A stretch of 64,000 bases of DNA from Bifiguratus adelaidae (taxonomy: Eukaryota > Mucoromycota > Endogonomycetes > Endogonales): positions 62,001-126,000 of the forward strand of contig MVBO01000016.1 in assembly GCA_002261195.1 (NCBI GenBank), given 5' to 3'. The notes under the pieces were generated by a model. The model had not been told where the DNA came from, did not search any database, and saw nothing but the letters and a program-made list of their open reading frames with translations. The position numbers and the translations under genes were made by a program. Of the stretch, positions 1-12,822 are shown one piece after another. Each line of letters opens with the position of its first letter. Within the stretch, counting starts at the first letter, position 1.

Positions 1-1345
1 AAGCCACATGCGGCTGTAATTGCCGCAGCGTACTGGAGCATGATATGTTACGGGATGAGCGACGGCGGGTTCGGCGTGCTGTTACCTTCCATCAAGTCCT
101 ATTACGCCGTGTCGGACGGTGTCGTATCTGCGCTTCTCATGTGCAACACCGCGGGCTTCCTTGTCTCCGCCTTTTTGAACGGCAACATTGTGGATCATCT
201 CGGGCAAAAGACGTCGCTTGTCCTCGGTGTTTGCGCTCAAGATCTGGCTTATATGTTGCTGCTCTGGAGAGCACCCTTTCCAGCGCAGTGTTGCTTCATG
301 GTCATTCTCGGGTTTGGTCTCGGTTTGGTGAACGCTGGAACCAATGTGATCTGTGTCACATTACCGAAGTCGTTAATCCTCTTGAACATGCTCCATGCTT
401 CTTACGGTCTAGGCGCGCTCATTGGACCTCTGCTTGCATCCGCGCTACTTAATAACGGTCGCAGCTGGAACTACTTTTACGTTTGCCTGGTCTGTTTCTC
501 TTTTAGCGCTCTCACGGCTCTTTTGAGTGTCTTCACAATCAAGCCAGGACCGATTGTAGGTCGTGAGGAGGCAAAGAGCAGAATCAAGTTGTGGCGAACC
601 AAACGCGGAGGTGGAGAACCGGAAGTGGCCATGGCCGGACGCTCTACAGCCGTCGCATTGAACGAACCGAAATCCTCATTGCTTCGTCGAGCTCTCAATT
701 ATCCGGTAACCCCCATTGCCGCCGTTTACCTTTTATTCTATGTTGGCGTGGAGGTCAGTCTCGGCACCTGGGCTTACAGCTATCTGACAGAGTATCGGCA
801 CGGCAACCCGGTGCAAATGGCTCATACGGTCTCGGGCTACTGGGGCGGTCTGATGGCGGGCAGAGTGTTACTCGGCTGGTTTACCGCTCGATTTGGGGAG
901 CGCATCATGGTTTTGATATACCTTGGCGTCATTGCCGGAGGGACGCTTGTTATTTGGCTTGTCAATAACTCCATTGCCGACGGGATCGGTATGTATTTCG
1001 CCATGTCCACGATCCATATGGCTTACGACATGTGCAGTCTTGTTCTTTACTGGATTTGTCCTCGGACCGTTGTACCCTACGACAGTATCCTTGACATCGT
1101 CACTCATTCCTACCTACCTCTTCGCCACAGCCGTAGGTTTCATTGCCGCATTTGGTTCTGGAGGTGGAGCCTTGTTCCCGTTTGCTACTGGATTAATGGC
1201 TAATCGCTTTGGTATCTGGGTGCTGATGCCGTTCATGATATGCATGACGGTCGGAATGATTGCCTTGTGGGCTAGCATCCCCAAGAAGAAGGGGGATCCT
1301 GATGCATCGGGACCCGAACATCATGGAGAGGAGAATCAGCAATAG
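1..1345 (+). CDS. MFS transporter, copy A (5' end cut by window edge)
   Basis: A multi-pass plasma-membrane or organelle transporter of the major facilitator superfamily; the substrate is unknown. The reading frame is open from base 1, so the N-terminus lies outside the window. The first visible helix carries GMSDGGFGVLLPSIKSYY, and later helices are rich in Gly, Leu and Phe with conserved WRAPFPAQCC, GLGALIGP and LGWFTARFGER segments. An intron at 989-1037 splits a Val codon after the first base, and exon 2 (1038-1345) ends in a polar tail with IPKKKGDP. It is a clear tandem paralogue of the next gene, with the intron at the same position and phase. The overall look resembles FucP/BSC6-like fungal MFS proteins, but that subfamily assignment is inference. 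Confidence 0.9.
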
Positions 1346-1778
1346 AGGGCTGAATCACAAAATATTGAATTAGATAGGGTTTCGCAGTGTAGCCTTCGTC
1401 AAGTCGAGAATGCCGAACGCGCTGTGTGATTGTAGACAGGTTTAGAAGATAACATGTGTTGATTTCCGTTTGATCGGATCCATTTTGCTTGGCTACCGGT
1501 GATGGCCAAAATCTGCATGACAGCTACTAACCATATTCTGTGAGCTCTGCAACTCTTACGTTCATGGTCATTCAAGCCCAAGTTGACTCACTAAAATCCA
1601 TTTATGCCGAAGATGCCGCGAAGAAGTGCGGAACTCGAGACAATGCGGATCCATTTCCGTCACGAGTCGATCATTTCGGCTAAGAAAGGAAGGTGAACAC
1701 TGTGGAGAGAGCGTAGGGATAGCTCGTTTTACTTTCTGTTGGACACAGGGTCCACCGCAGGGTGGGCAGGCTATCACC
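1346..1778. other. Intergenic spacer between tandem MFS genes
   Basis: About 430 bases with no supportable gene. It must hold the terminator of copy A and the promoter of copy B. Open frames here lack ATG starts or any recognisable protein character. I see no clear TATA box. Confidence 0.5.
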
Positions 1779-3251
1779 ATGGTAGAAGAAGTCGAAGTGA
1801 CTACGCCTACAACTGAGTATGTCGAGACTACAAGCGCTTCGTCCAAGACGTTTTCTTCCTGGTTCAAACAGACGTTCGTACAAATGAAGCCATATCTGTG
1901 GCTCATACTGGCGATCTACTATATCATTGTCGTCTTTGGGATGAACGACGGAGGGTTTGGTATCATTGTGCCTTCTATCAAGGCCTACTACAACATCTCT
2001 GATGGTATCGTTTCGCTGTTGCTCATGTGTAACACGGCAGGTGCGCTAGCGTCTGCCTTCTTGAACGGAACGATTGTTGCTCTGCTCGGACAAAAGACAT
2101 CGATTGCCATTGGTCTCTGCTGTCAAACCCTGGCGTATCTCCTTCTGTTGTGGCGAGCGCCCTTCCCTGCACAATGCTGCTTCATGGTCATTTTAGGATT
2201 TGGCCTCGGCTTACTTAACGCTGGCGTCAATGTCGTCTGCGCCACGATGCCACACGCTACTATCGTGTTGAATTTGCTCCATGCAATCTACGGCCTTGGT
2301 GCTCTCCTCGGACCTCTTATTGCCTCTGGGCTCTTGGCCCGCGGTCGAACATGGAATTTCTTTTATGTCAGTCAACTTTGCTTCGTCAGTAGCGTTGTAG
2401 TGGTTGTATCGATTGTGTTTCGCTTCCGACCCGGACCCGACAGCAATACGGAAACACACAAGCGCAGATTCAAGCTTTGGAGATCAAAAAATGGAGGCGC
2501 CGAGCCGGAAATTGCAATGTCGGGACGAAGCACGGCAGCTGCCCTCAATCCTCCGACAAGCTCGCTCTTTCGCAGTGCCGTGAGGATACCGCTAACCATC
2601 ATTGGTGCCTTTTACCTTCTCTTGTATGTGGGGTTGGAAGTAAGCCTCGGTACATGGACCTACACCTATCTCACCGAGTGGAAGCACGGTGATCCCATTC
2701 CGATGGCTCATACTGTGTCTGGATATTGGGCTGGATTGATGGTGGGCAGAATCTTGCTTGGATGGTTCACGGCTCGATTCGGAGAACGGCGTATGGTGTT
2801 TTTGTATCTTGTTGTCATTGTTGCTGGAACCATATTGCTCTGGCTGGTTAATAATCTTATTGCTGATGGCGTTGGTAAGTAGATAGCACCTTGTCAAACG
2901 ACTTTGTTTCACATTCTCCTAGTTTTGTTTTTCACCGGCTTTGTACTCGGTCCGCTCTATCCAACGACGGTGGCGGTAGCCTCCAAATTCGTACCTTCTC
3001 ATCTATTTGCCACATCCATGGGCTTCATGGCCGCCTTTGGTTCCGGCGGCGGGGCGCTCTTTCCATGGATCATTGGTATCATGGCCAATCGCTTTGGCAT
3101 TTGGGTCATGATGCCCTTTCTCTTGTCCATGACCGTGGGCATGATTGTACTATGGGCCAGTATACCCAAGAAGAAGCCAGTGGTCGAGAAAAGGCCACAA
3201 AGGGATGAAGAGATGCCTCGAGACGACGTTGAATTGGACAATGAAGCGTAA
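1779..3251 (+). CDS. MFS transporter, copy B
   Basis: A complete 474-residue major facilitator superfamily transporter, closely related to copy A just upstream. I chose the ATG at 1779 because it sits in CACCATGG, a strong fungal start context, and is followed by an acidic Thr/Ser-rich tail typical of cytosolic N-termini; the frame is open further 5' but lacks another ATG. Exons are 1779-2874 and 2923-3251; the 48-nt intron splits a Val codon exactly as in copy A. About 11-12 hydrophobic helices are visible, beginning with the Trp/Ile-rich helix that precedes GMNDGGFG. A central basic loop contains FKLWRSKNGG and a conserved SGRSTAAALN. The C-terminus is charged and cytosolic. The substrate is unknown; FucP/BSC6-like is a guess. 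Confidence 0.93.
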
Positions 3252-3437
3252 ATTGTCACCGTCTTGGCCATTCAGCACCAAAGGGTTCTTCCAATTGATC
3301 CAGTACATGACACACCCTTACTTCCCATAGCAAGCTCCAAGTCCACAACACGCCAATGGCTCACAAGGGCTCAAATAGTCAATAGCGTTGTCTTTTCACG
3401 CGTTTGTTGATTTGGAATTTCCATTGTTCACTTGAGC

Positions 3438-6400
3438 ATGCCGTTGCCATACTGGCCGCAGGTGCTCTACTTTGCATCACCATATGTATACCCGAGCTTG
3501 TTTCTTTTTGCATATACATTAGCCATATGGGCTATCCAAGGATACAAGAAGCAAGCGGATCAGCCAACGTCGGATCGAGATGGGGAAGCCCGCGCTGGTT
3601 TGCTGGATGGACAGCGTAACGGTGATCAGGGTGCTGAATCGAGCACTACTGCTAACGGAGAGAGTCTCTCTGGCGACCAAGGATTTTACCGCGACGACTT
3701 GCTTCAAGGCGAACCTGCACTGAACAAGCTCACTCTCTTGCTTCACCTCATTGTCACGGCTTCTTTTGTTATCGATGGTATGCTACAATGCTTACGGGCT
3801 CTTGTCGACGGCCAATGGACCTCGAGCAATTTGGCATTCTACGACGTGTGCGCATGCTTCAGCTGGTGCCTTTCATTGTATGTTTTGTTCCGAGAAAAGC
3901 AGAGGAAGGGGTACTGGTCGCTCCAGCAGTACATGTTTTGGTGGATTGCGGCCATTGTAGAGATCAACATTCTGGAGAGCTGGATACATGCCTTGGTAAC
4001 AGGTGCAACAAAATCTTCGGATGTCGACACCTGGGATTGGTTGCTATTCGCCGTCTTTGTGATCCGGGCTGCATCGTTGTTGGTTTTGGCGGGCATGTCC
4101 CTAGCATCGTACTGGAGTATCTATCCAATAAAACGCGAAGGTGCGGCACAAGCGTTAAAGTCCGCATCGGGCTCGTCTTACGGCACATTTAAACCCCCCA
4201 CAGCGGCAGAGGCAGGATCTGGACAGACCGGGGGATCTGGCGCTAGAGATTCGACATGGAAATCGTTCTTTACGAAACTGCGGCGTCTCTACCCTTTTAT
4301 CTGGCCGAGAAAGGACAAACGTCTCCAGGTGGTCATCATAATCTGCTTTGGGCTGTTGATTGCCGGTCGTATCGTCAATGTCCTGGTCCCATGGCAACTC
4401 AAGCGAGTCATTGACAGTCTGGGCATGAAAAGCACTGATTCAGCTGACAAGGACACTGGAGGTTACCAAGGTAAGGTAAACTTACATTGCTGTTCAAATG
4501 CCATACTGATCCAATACGCCGTAGTGCATTTTGCATGGGGACAGATTCTGCTTTACATTCTGTTCCGGTTCTTGCAAGGCGGCGTCGGCCTGATACAGTC
4601 TGCGCAGAATTACCTCTGGATTCCCATCGGGCAATACACGACACGGGAGATCAATGTCAAAATGTTCCAGCATCTACATAATTTGTCATTGCAATTTCAT
4701 ATCAACCGCAAGACGGGCGAAGTACTGCGCGTGATGGATCGTGGATCGAATTCCATCATTCAGCTCTTGTCACAAATCACGTTCCAGATTCTTCCAACGT
4801 TGGTCGATATTGTGGTCGCGGTTGTTTTCTTTGTCATTGTCTTTGGCTGGCAATTTGGTGTCATTGTCTTCACGACGATGGCTCTCTACATCATTATTAC
4901 CGTCAGAATCACGGAATGGCGTACAAAGTTTCGGAGAGATATGATTGAACTCGACAATGACTGCAGATCAAAAGCGGTCGATTCATTACTCAATTTCGAA
5001 ACAGTAAAATATTATTCGGCTGAAGAATTCGAAGTGAATCGATACCGGGATGCGATTGACAATTATCAAGTCGCTGACTTTAAGAGCAGCAGTAGTTTGA
5101 ATGTGCTCAATCTTGCTCAGAATGCCGTGATCACGCTCGGCCTGCTCTTTGGATCCCTTTTGTGTGCCTACAAGGTGGTCTCAGGCGCACTGGTGGTCTC
5201 CGACTTTGTGGCCTTTATCACTTACATTGTTCAACTGTACGGACCATTGAACTTTTTCGGAACCTACTACCGAATGATCCAGTCAAACTTTGTAGATATG
5301 GAGAAACTGTTGGATCTGTTCAAGCAAGAGCAATCGGTCAAGGACAAGGAGAATGCCCCGGCCCTCGTTGTGACCGACGGCGCCGTTGTGTTTGAGGATG
5401 TCCACTTTTCTTATGATCCCCGGCAAGAGGCCCTCAAAGGTGTCAGTTTCTCAATTCCCAAGAATCAAACAGTAGCTCTTGTGGGCCCGAGTGGTGGAGG
5501 GTAAGTACTGACCACTTAAGCTGTTGATATAGAAACTTACGCGTCCATAATCTTTAGCAAATCGACGATTCTACGTCTCTTGTTCCGATTCTATGATGCC
5601 CAATCGGGACGCATCCTCATCGACGGCCAAGATATCAAAGATGTCACGCAAGCGTCGGTACGCAAGAACATTGGCGTTGTTCCTCAAGATACGGTGCTAT
5701 TCAACGATACTATAATGTACAACATCCGCTATGGAAAACCCTCGTCTTCTGATGAGGAGGTCACGGCCGTCGCTAAGGCGGCGCAAATACACGATCGTAT
5801 CCTCAGCTTCCCAGATGGTGAGTCTAGTCTGTGATAGCTTGGATGGTCGTCTAAATTTTTCCAGGCTATAACACAAAGGTCGGCGAAAGAGGCTTACGGC
5901 TCAGTGGTGGTGAAAAGCAACGGGTTGCCATCGCAAGGACCATGTTGAAGGATCCTCCTATTGTTCTTCTTGACGAGGCTACATCGGCTCTAGACACGTA
6001 AGTGAAACGGGTTGGACCATCGATCGTCTTATCTCACAATGGAGAATGTAGAACCACCGAACGTCAGATACAGAACGCGCTAGCCACCATGACACAACAC
6101 CGAACGACGCTTGTCATTGCGCATCGACTCTCGACCATCGTCAACGCCGATTTGATTCTAGTTATCAAGGACGGTCAAGTGGTGGAATCAGGGACTCATA
6201 ATGAGCTCCTTCAGCAATATGGCAGTGAAGGCGTGTACTATGAGATGTGGCAGAAGCAGCTAAAGGAAGACACCGAGAAGCTTAGCCAACCGGAGGAGGC
6301 CAAGTCGGAGAGTGCCCGCGCGTCTGAGGATGCCAAGAAAACAGGCAAGGAGAGACCGCCAACGATGGCTTCCTCGTCTGAGGTGCCGGATGCCAGTGTA

Positions 6401-6454
6401 TCGCGAAGCACTGCCACTCCCTCGCCTCTCCCTAAAAAGTCTGATGGACGTTAA
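3438..6454 (+). CDS. Vacuolar half ABC transporter, HMT1/ABCB6 type
   Basis: A 934-residue half-size ABC exporter of the HMT (heavy-metal tolerance) group, which in fission yeast moves glutathione or phytochelatin conjugates into the vacuole. Five exons: 3438-4470, 4525-5500, 5558-5817, 5865-5997 and 6052-6454. The first intron is 54 nt and in frame, so it would be missed by a simple ORF scan. The N-terminal ~250 residues hold an extra set of about five helices (TMD0), followed by a six-helix ABC membrane domain. The nucleotide-binding domain has Walker A GPSGGGKST (split by an intron), a VVPQD Q-loop, the LSGGE signature, Walker [14 protein letters not shown] and the IAHR switch His. The tail is a charged Lys/Glu/Ser-rich extension. 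Metal specificity is inferred from architecture only. Confidence 0.93.
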
Positions 6455-6572
6455 TCGAGGGTGCATGAACTTTTGTATCGACACATAAATGCAGAATAGA
6501 ATAGACGCGTTCCGTAGGCAGGGCACAACCAAACACTTCTATTCATATAAATGTACATACACGTTTTCGGCA

Positions 6573-9467
6573 CTACGAATCGTCCTCATCCTTTGGGATT
6601 TTAGCAAATTGCGCGGTCGCCGTTTTGGCTCGATCTCGTACGTCCTGTGAAGAATCATGCACCAGACTTTCTAGCTTTTTCTCGAAGCCCATCTGCCGCA
6701 ATTGCTTTATGCGACCGTGTATCGTTTCTGCTGAGAAGTCCATCTTGTCCATATCGGCATAGGAAAGGTTGATCATAATCCAACACGTCGCCACGCGGAC
6801 GTCTTGCAAGGGATCATCCTGGATGAGAGCATGAGATTCAGGGTTCGGATACAACATCATTCAAACATTACCATGTAGCGTAATATGGCCTTCAAGATGT
6901 TCGGTCGGTTCGTGATGGCAGCCTTGTGCTTGTCGTTGCCGACGGCAAGGTTTGATATAGTCCAAAGCGTAGGCGCAACAATCTGAGACAAAAGCGTAAG
7001 CATGGACTTCGAGTCGCGAAATTGCTGCACCGATGAGCTTACCTGTAGCTTAGCAGCTTCCCCTTTGACATAGAGTCTGCTTTCCAGAATATCCATCAAG
7101 CCATCGTGGCCAAATCCTTCAAAGATGGCATCCATGTCCTAAAGGTGAATACAGCGCGTGAGCCAGTGTCGCCCAGCAACCGGGCAACCTACCTGTTCGC
7201 TCGCTTTCGCCACCAAATTTCTTACAAAGCTCAAAGCCTGCTCCTGAATCATACCATCCGGGTCATTGAGGAGTATCTGGAGGTATTGCCAAGTCAATTT
7301 GCTCATCACCTGTTGCTTTGTATCCCAGTCGGCTTGATATAGGAGGTTTTTTAGGGCCCAAATGCCATTGAGACGCAGATTGAAATCTTGGGAATGTGTG
7401 AAGGAGATAAAGGAGTCCAAGCCATTATTTTCAATGACCATCTAAAAATAACGATTCAAGAAGAGATGATTAGTGTATATCCAAGAGTACCATGCCTGTT
7501 CATACCTTTTTCATGGGTGAAAAGTCGAGTACAATATTACATAGCGCTCCACAAGCAGCTCCTTGAACAAGTATTGACTCATCGGAAAGCAGCTGAGAAC
7601 TATGTTTTATACAACGTGTAGAGGTTTGATCGGGAATTACCTTCAATAATGGGGTAACCAATCCTGCATCCACCAGGCTCGTTCTTAGGTGCATGACGCT
7701 TCTTGAAAGAGATTTGGCGCACTGGCAGGCCGCCAGACGCACCGAGGGTAAATTATGGAACATTGCGGTTTCAATGTGGGGTAAGACTTTTGATGAGATG
7801 GCCTAGCACAGATATTATGTCAGACTCCGAGGAAACAAGCAGTTATTGTGTAGTGAGTGACATACCTGTGTTCGACAATCTTCTTGATGCAGACATATCG
7901 CGGCAATGGCAACTAAAGTATTCTACGAACAGAGTGTCAGGCTTAAGGAACGATGCAAACTTCACTCGTACCTCTTTCACCTTGTCCAAAAGAGGACTAT
8001 TCGCCACTTCCATTTCACCTCCGGCAACACTTTCGAGTATCCGGACAAGGTTCGGGACGCCTTCAGCTTCGAAAGCTGCTCTCTGCATGGCATCACTGTC
8101 TTTCACCAAGTCGGCCAATACTAGAGGCGCTCGCTCTTGCACGACGCCAGGTTCTTTAAGTAGTTTGACCAATGTCGGTAGTACGACGTGCTTGATATCT
8201 GCAGTTGCATCCGTCAAGACATTGTCGCGGTATAAGCTCGTAAGACTGCGAAAGACATTGTCAGAATAATCTTGGAGCGAGTTAGTGGAAGAACCCTACC
8301 AAGTGGCCGCTAGCAATCGCATACTGGGACATTTGTCTTTTACCAGCCGCAACATGACATCCATCGTCGTTCCTTGATTCGGAACTGAAAGGATGATCAG
8401 CTAGTGTAGAAAGCGCATGGCAAGGACGAACCTTTTGTGTTGGCGACAATCTTGCCAATTTCGCTATTCTCCCGACAGAGAGAAGCCAATGCATCGAGTG
8501 CAGCTTCTTGTGCCTACAAAGCCAAGCGTTCAGTAGGAATGACGTTTTGTCCAAGTCTTGACATCAAGCATACATACCTTGGCGAATCCACAGGTCAAAA
8601 GCATTACAAGCGGATTGACACCTCCCATATGCGCAATAGCGGCTTGATGTTCGACAGTGTCACAAGCGCGAGCTAGGATGCAAGAGACTAATTCAGCAAT
8701 GTGTAGCCACGAGGTGTTGTTGGTGTCGGTGACGGCTTGAGCGGCAAGTGAGAGAAGTGAGATGATGCTGCGTAGCGTTGAGGGCTGTACATGGATGAGA
8801 CGATTTGCTGATAACTGCCAGTTGCTTCATAAATGCTTACCTCAAAGACATCATCTTTGGTGACTTTTGGAGAACTGTAAATAGCCTTCAATGCTCTTGC
8901 AGAAGCTTCGACGAGCTTTGAGTCGAATGAAGTGGTTATTGAGATCCCTGATGATAGGGAGGATGTTGCCTCTATTCCGCTTTCCGCGTGAGTGCCATTG
9001 AACCTAAACTGTCCAGCGGCTTCCGTTATTCCCAGATAAGTGAATGCGGTAAGCAAGGGCTTAAGCGCTCCAGCTGCTACCAGCACCGTGATATTTTCCT
9101 CCGCGCCTGTATAGCACCCTTTCGTAAGCTCTAACGGAACTTTTGCCGACCGCATTGGCGCTTACCGTGAGCCAGACTTCCGAGCACAATAGCAGCTTGC
9201 ACCCGATCTTGCAGACTCTCACTGGTCTCACCGGACAGTATATGGATCAATCTATGTCAGAATGTGAGGCGTGTGTACTAATGTGCGGTGTTTGCGTCAG
9301 CCAGAGCTTTCAGCCTACCTCGGAACTGCTCCGGATGTTACATAGAGCTCCTTTTTGGTGCGATTTCCAATGACGGAGTTCTTGATGTACTTGAGCGCCC
9401 TCAATCGCTCAGCTGGGTCACACGAAGACAGCTGAGCCACAGCTGCTTCGTGCTTGGACGCCGCCAT
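6573..9467 (-). CDS. Armadillo-repeat protein ARMC8 / Gid5 (GID/CTLH E3 ligase subunit)
   Basis: Orthologue of ARMC8/Vid28-Gid5, the scaffold that docks substrate receptors on the GID/CTLH ubiquitin ligase, which in yeast degrades gluconeogenic enzymes. The gene is split into roughly ten or more exons. The start at 9467 begins MAASKHEAAV, followed by ALKYIKNSVIGNRTKK, matching the family's N-terminal signature. Leu-rich armadillo helices continue throughout (for example AEENITVLVAAGALKPLL and AQEAALDALASLCREN). The last exon (6818-6573) contains DVRVATCWIMINLSY and IKQLRQMGFEKKLESL, the hallmark C-terminal ARMC8 motifs, and an acidic tail. It converges on the ABC transporter gene with 118 bases between stops. 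Individual internal exon borders were not all fixed. Confidence 0.88.
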
Positions 9468-10063
9468 GCTCACCGATGCGTTGCTTGAAGCACGCGCTCG
9501 CCTTACTCCATCAACGATGACGTCACAATTTCCTTTTCCTCTTTTGGCATGATTTCGAACAATGGAGGCGAGCAGAGTAATGGTAGTATCCGGGAAGATG
9601 CATGGTCATTTGACAATGCAGTGAGGGAGAGGGCATGAAACGACTTCAATATGTCTTATTGTCCTCATTGGCCATGGAATTGGACCAGAAGTCGAGACAT
9701 CACACTGATGCACCATGCTTCCGTACTTGTAAGTAGAGCTACTGTGCATGCCATACTAGCTCATTAACCTGACAAAATCACTCTATCTGTGATGTGGATG
9801 ATAATCTTCTCTGTTCACAGTGTTCAATACGTGCCTGAAAATGTCCACAAACGAGGTCACGTGAATCTGTCCATAAAGGGCAATCCACCCTTTGGGGCAA
9901 AAGACATTCCTTTTGCTCTTCCTCGCCCCATTCTATGGCTCATGTCTTTGCATTCAGTCTGTAGCGTAGTAACAAGCTGTGTTTACATGAGGTATGCATA
10001 GTTCGTACATTAAGCTGCCACAAGCGTCTTGCAATTTGCGCTCTTGACGAGTTTTGCCAAATC
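9468..10063. promoter_or_regulatory. Divergent promoter region, ARMC8 / VASt gene
   Basis: A 596-bp spacer between two divergent start codons. It contains a perfect CRE-type palindrome TGACGTCA at 9518-9525, 50 bases upstream of the ARMC8 start, and a perfect TCACGTGA palindrome at 9857-9864, about 200 bases upstream of the VASt gene. The former is the classical ATF/CREB bZIP site and the latter a bHLH (Cbf1/E-box) site. Function is inferred from sequence alone. Confidence 0.5.
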
Positions 10064-12563
10064 ATGCCGGAAGAATGGGACGCTCATGGCAAGAAGGCCA
10101 CAAGGGCTTCGTCAAGCGAGTCTCCATCGCCAGCTATGCAGCAGCTTCAACTCATTATGCAGCAACGTAGCCAGTCCCCGTCGTCCAAACGTCTCAGCTC
10201 AAGCTTTTCCAAGCAGACGCCCTCCACAGGTCCGGCAAGATCGTGGTCCGTGTCCAGCGAAGGCTGCGCATCATTACCAGGAAAAGATGCCTCCACACTA
10301 AGCAAGCTGACTAGCATATTTCCATTGACAAAATCGCCACCCAGCACCCCTACTCGTCCTTCGATGTCGCAAACTCCACCCTGGTCTCCGGTCAAGACGA
10401 GTACGAATCGCTTGTCGGATTCTTCCTCTCAGCATACCCTTAATGGTAACGATGGGTTCACTGAGACCGCCTCTAGCCATATCTCTCACAACGGCCGAAT
10501 CCGGATACCTATGCGACGGCAGGACAGTGGAGATGCATCCATGATGACAACGGAAACCCGCCGTTTGCCGGCGAAACGAAATCCTGCGCTAGAACGAATT
10601 TCCACATCGCTACCTTCGACTCCATCACAGATCAGCACATCGTTTCCAACCAATAAAGCGGATGATTCGCATTCCATGCCTGACGTGCCGCAAACGAACC
10701 GCTTTCCAGAAGGTATTCCGCACTCAAACTCAGCAGATGCGTTGTGGACGAACGAGAAAGGGACTGTAGAGTTTGACGAGGTTAAAGATGCTAGCAGCGA
10801 CGACAGCGGATCCGAGTGCTCGACATGTTCTTCATTTGAAGCCACTGTTTTCAACCAACTTTCTGCATCGAATAGCGATACATCTTGGGCTGCAAAGTCA
10901 ATGGCAAGACGTGGCAACGAGTTGCAAAGCCCTTTGAACACGGCACCTCCGTTTCGATCACGGACGGGCTTTCATCCTTCTCTTACCACAAAAGGCTCAA
11001 CTTTGCGCTTGCAGTTGCCTCAGCCGAGTAAAAAGCTGATTGGTGCTGCAAATTCCGACATAAAGACGGCACCTTTCGTTGGAGACACCTTTCTGGTCAC
11101 TGCGCAAGGTAGACGAGCAACGAATCCCACCAATCTCCGCAATAAGAAGCGAGCGAGTAGCGGATACTTGCATACTTTGTCATGGTTCGCTTCTGACAAG
11201 AGCCAAAGTCCTGCAATGCCGAGGAATCTTATGGCTGAACAGCTCACCGACACGTTCATGAAAGTTGGCGAAGGTGTCAATGATTTTATGGTGACTTCGG
11301 GTAAATATACCGTCGAGTCATGGCAATCCTGGAGCGGCTTTATTCAGCGAAGCCTGAGACGACCGACAAATAGCGATGCTAGCAAGGCTCCCCAAAATCC
11401 ATTCCCTACGCTTCCGTCCGATGACACCGCTGACTCTTCAATACCACCTCCCAAACTTCCATTGACTCCTCCAACTTATCCACCTACGCCGCAAACTTGC
11501 TCCTTTGCACAGCACCCTGCCAACAAGTTGCACTCGGCCACATTCGATGTTCCCTTACACGTTCTATTTTCGCTCGTATTCGTCGACTCTCCCGATTTAG
11601 TGATCAAACCGTCGCACGAACAAAGAGAAACTCAAAACATTGCTATCGGTGAATGGCAGTGGGTGAATGGCAAGTGGCAGCGGCACCTGAAATACAGTGT
11701 GTGCGTCAATGTGCTCTGTAAGTATCCAGATGATGCGTTTCCCACTACGAATTTATCAGGACTAACTTGTTGCCTAGTCTCCAAGTCGTGGACACCCTGT
11801 TTTGAAACGCATCAAATTGAACAAAACGATGACTTGTGAGTGAAACGGCGCACCATGTTGACCCGACTAACAACGCATCAGGCAAAAGATTGTTCTTGCC
11901 ACCTCCAACCAGCCTCAGGTACCGATGGGATCCACATTCCGCGTCCAAACCCAATACTGCTTAACGCACGACGGTCCAAATCGTTCAAAAATGGAAACAT
12001 GGTTGGACGTCATTTTTGACTCTGCATCCACCATGACGGGTGCTGGTATGCTTCGGAGAAAGATACAGACCGCCTCTATTGAGAACGCCAAAGCGTATTT
12101 CCAACAATTGGACAACAATTTACAAGACTTTATTATCAAATCGCCCAACTATACACCTATTATAGGCATCGACCCAGTACGCGCCAACACAAAGCCAGAC
12201 AGGGAGCTTGATACAACGTCTAACAAAACAAAACCTCACCAGATGCAATCTACACCATCCTGGCGAAACAAGGTCTCGTTGGTCCTCCTCATATCCGTTA
12301 TTATTCTCGGCGTGTATTTGTGGTACACTCATGGCTCGATCCGAACAGAACGCAACACTTCTGCCCCTTCCGACTTCTGCAACATCTCTGATCGTCTCAA
12401 GGCCATTGCCCTTCACGCTCGTCATCTCAATATACCTGATACCCAATCAACCTCCCACGATCAGTGGTCGGCATTATACGAACAAGCGCTCAGCCTGCAG
12501 CAAGACATGGCCAAAGTTATTGCCATCCTTGAAGCACGGATGCAAGAGCGAGATGTACCATAG
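10064..12563 (+). CDS. VASt-domain, C-terminally membrane-anchored protein (putative sterol-transfer type)
   Basis: A 797-residue protein. Exons are 10064-11717, 11778-11835 and 11882-12563; the first intron is 60 nt and in frame. Residues 1 to about 480 are a Ser/Thr/Pro-rich, apparently disordered region with many SP/TP sites. A VASt-like domain starts near PLHVLFSLVFVDSPD and runs through GEWQWVNGKWQRHLKY, FRVQTQYCLTHD and SKMETWLDVIFDSAS. One hydrophobic helix (VSLVLLISVIILGVYLW) follows, then a luminal-type tail with a short coiled coil. This resembles Lam/Ysp/GRAMD1 sterol transporters at ER contact sites, but I cannot find the GRAM (PH-like) domain that normally precedes VASt. Domain call moderate to good; lipid-transfer function inferred. 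Confidence 0.78.
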
Positions 12564-12822
12564 TACTTGTAATCGTAATCCTAATATAAACGCACCTAAT
12601 GGCTTCCGCATCCCTGTCTTCCTTCTGATTAAGTTTAACCTCCTGTAAGAGGGAAGGCAAGGCACAGTCCTCCTAATGGAAACCTGTTGTGTCAGTGCAA
12701 AACATGCTTACCCTGCGTGAGATCAGTAATGGCCGAAAGTCTGCTTCGATGCACTAGCCACAATTATGTGAGTTGCCTTTTTGGACTCGGAGAGATCTCC
12801 CCCCATTGGGACTTTGGTAGAA

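Noticed and set aside
1-6454. MFS pair plus ABC transporter as a metal or toxin resistance cluster
   Set aside because: No shared regulatory element, enzyme or regulator; adjacency alone is weak evidence.
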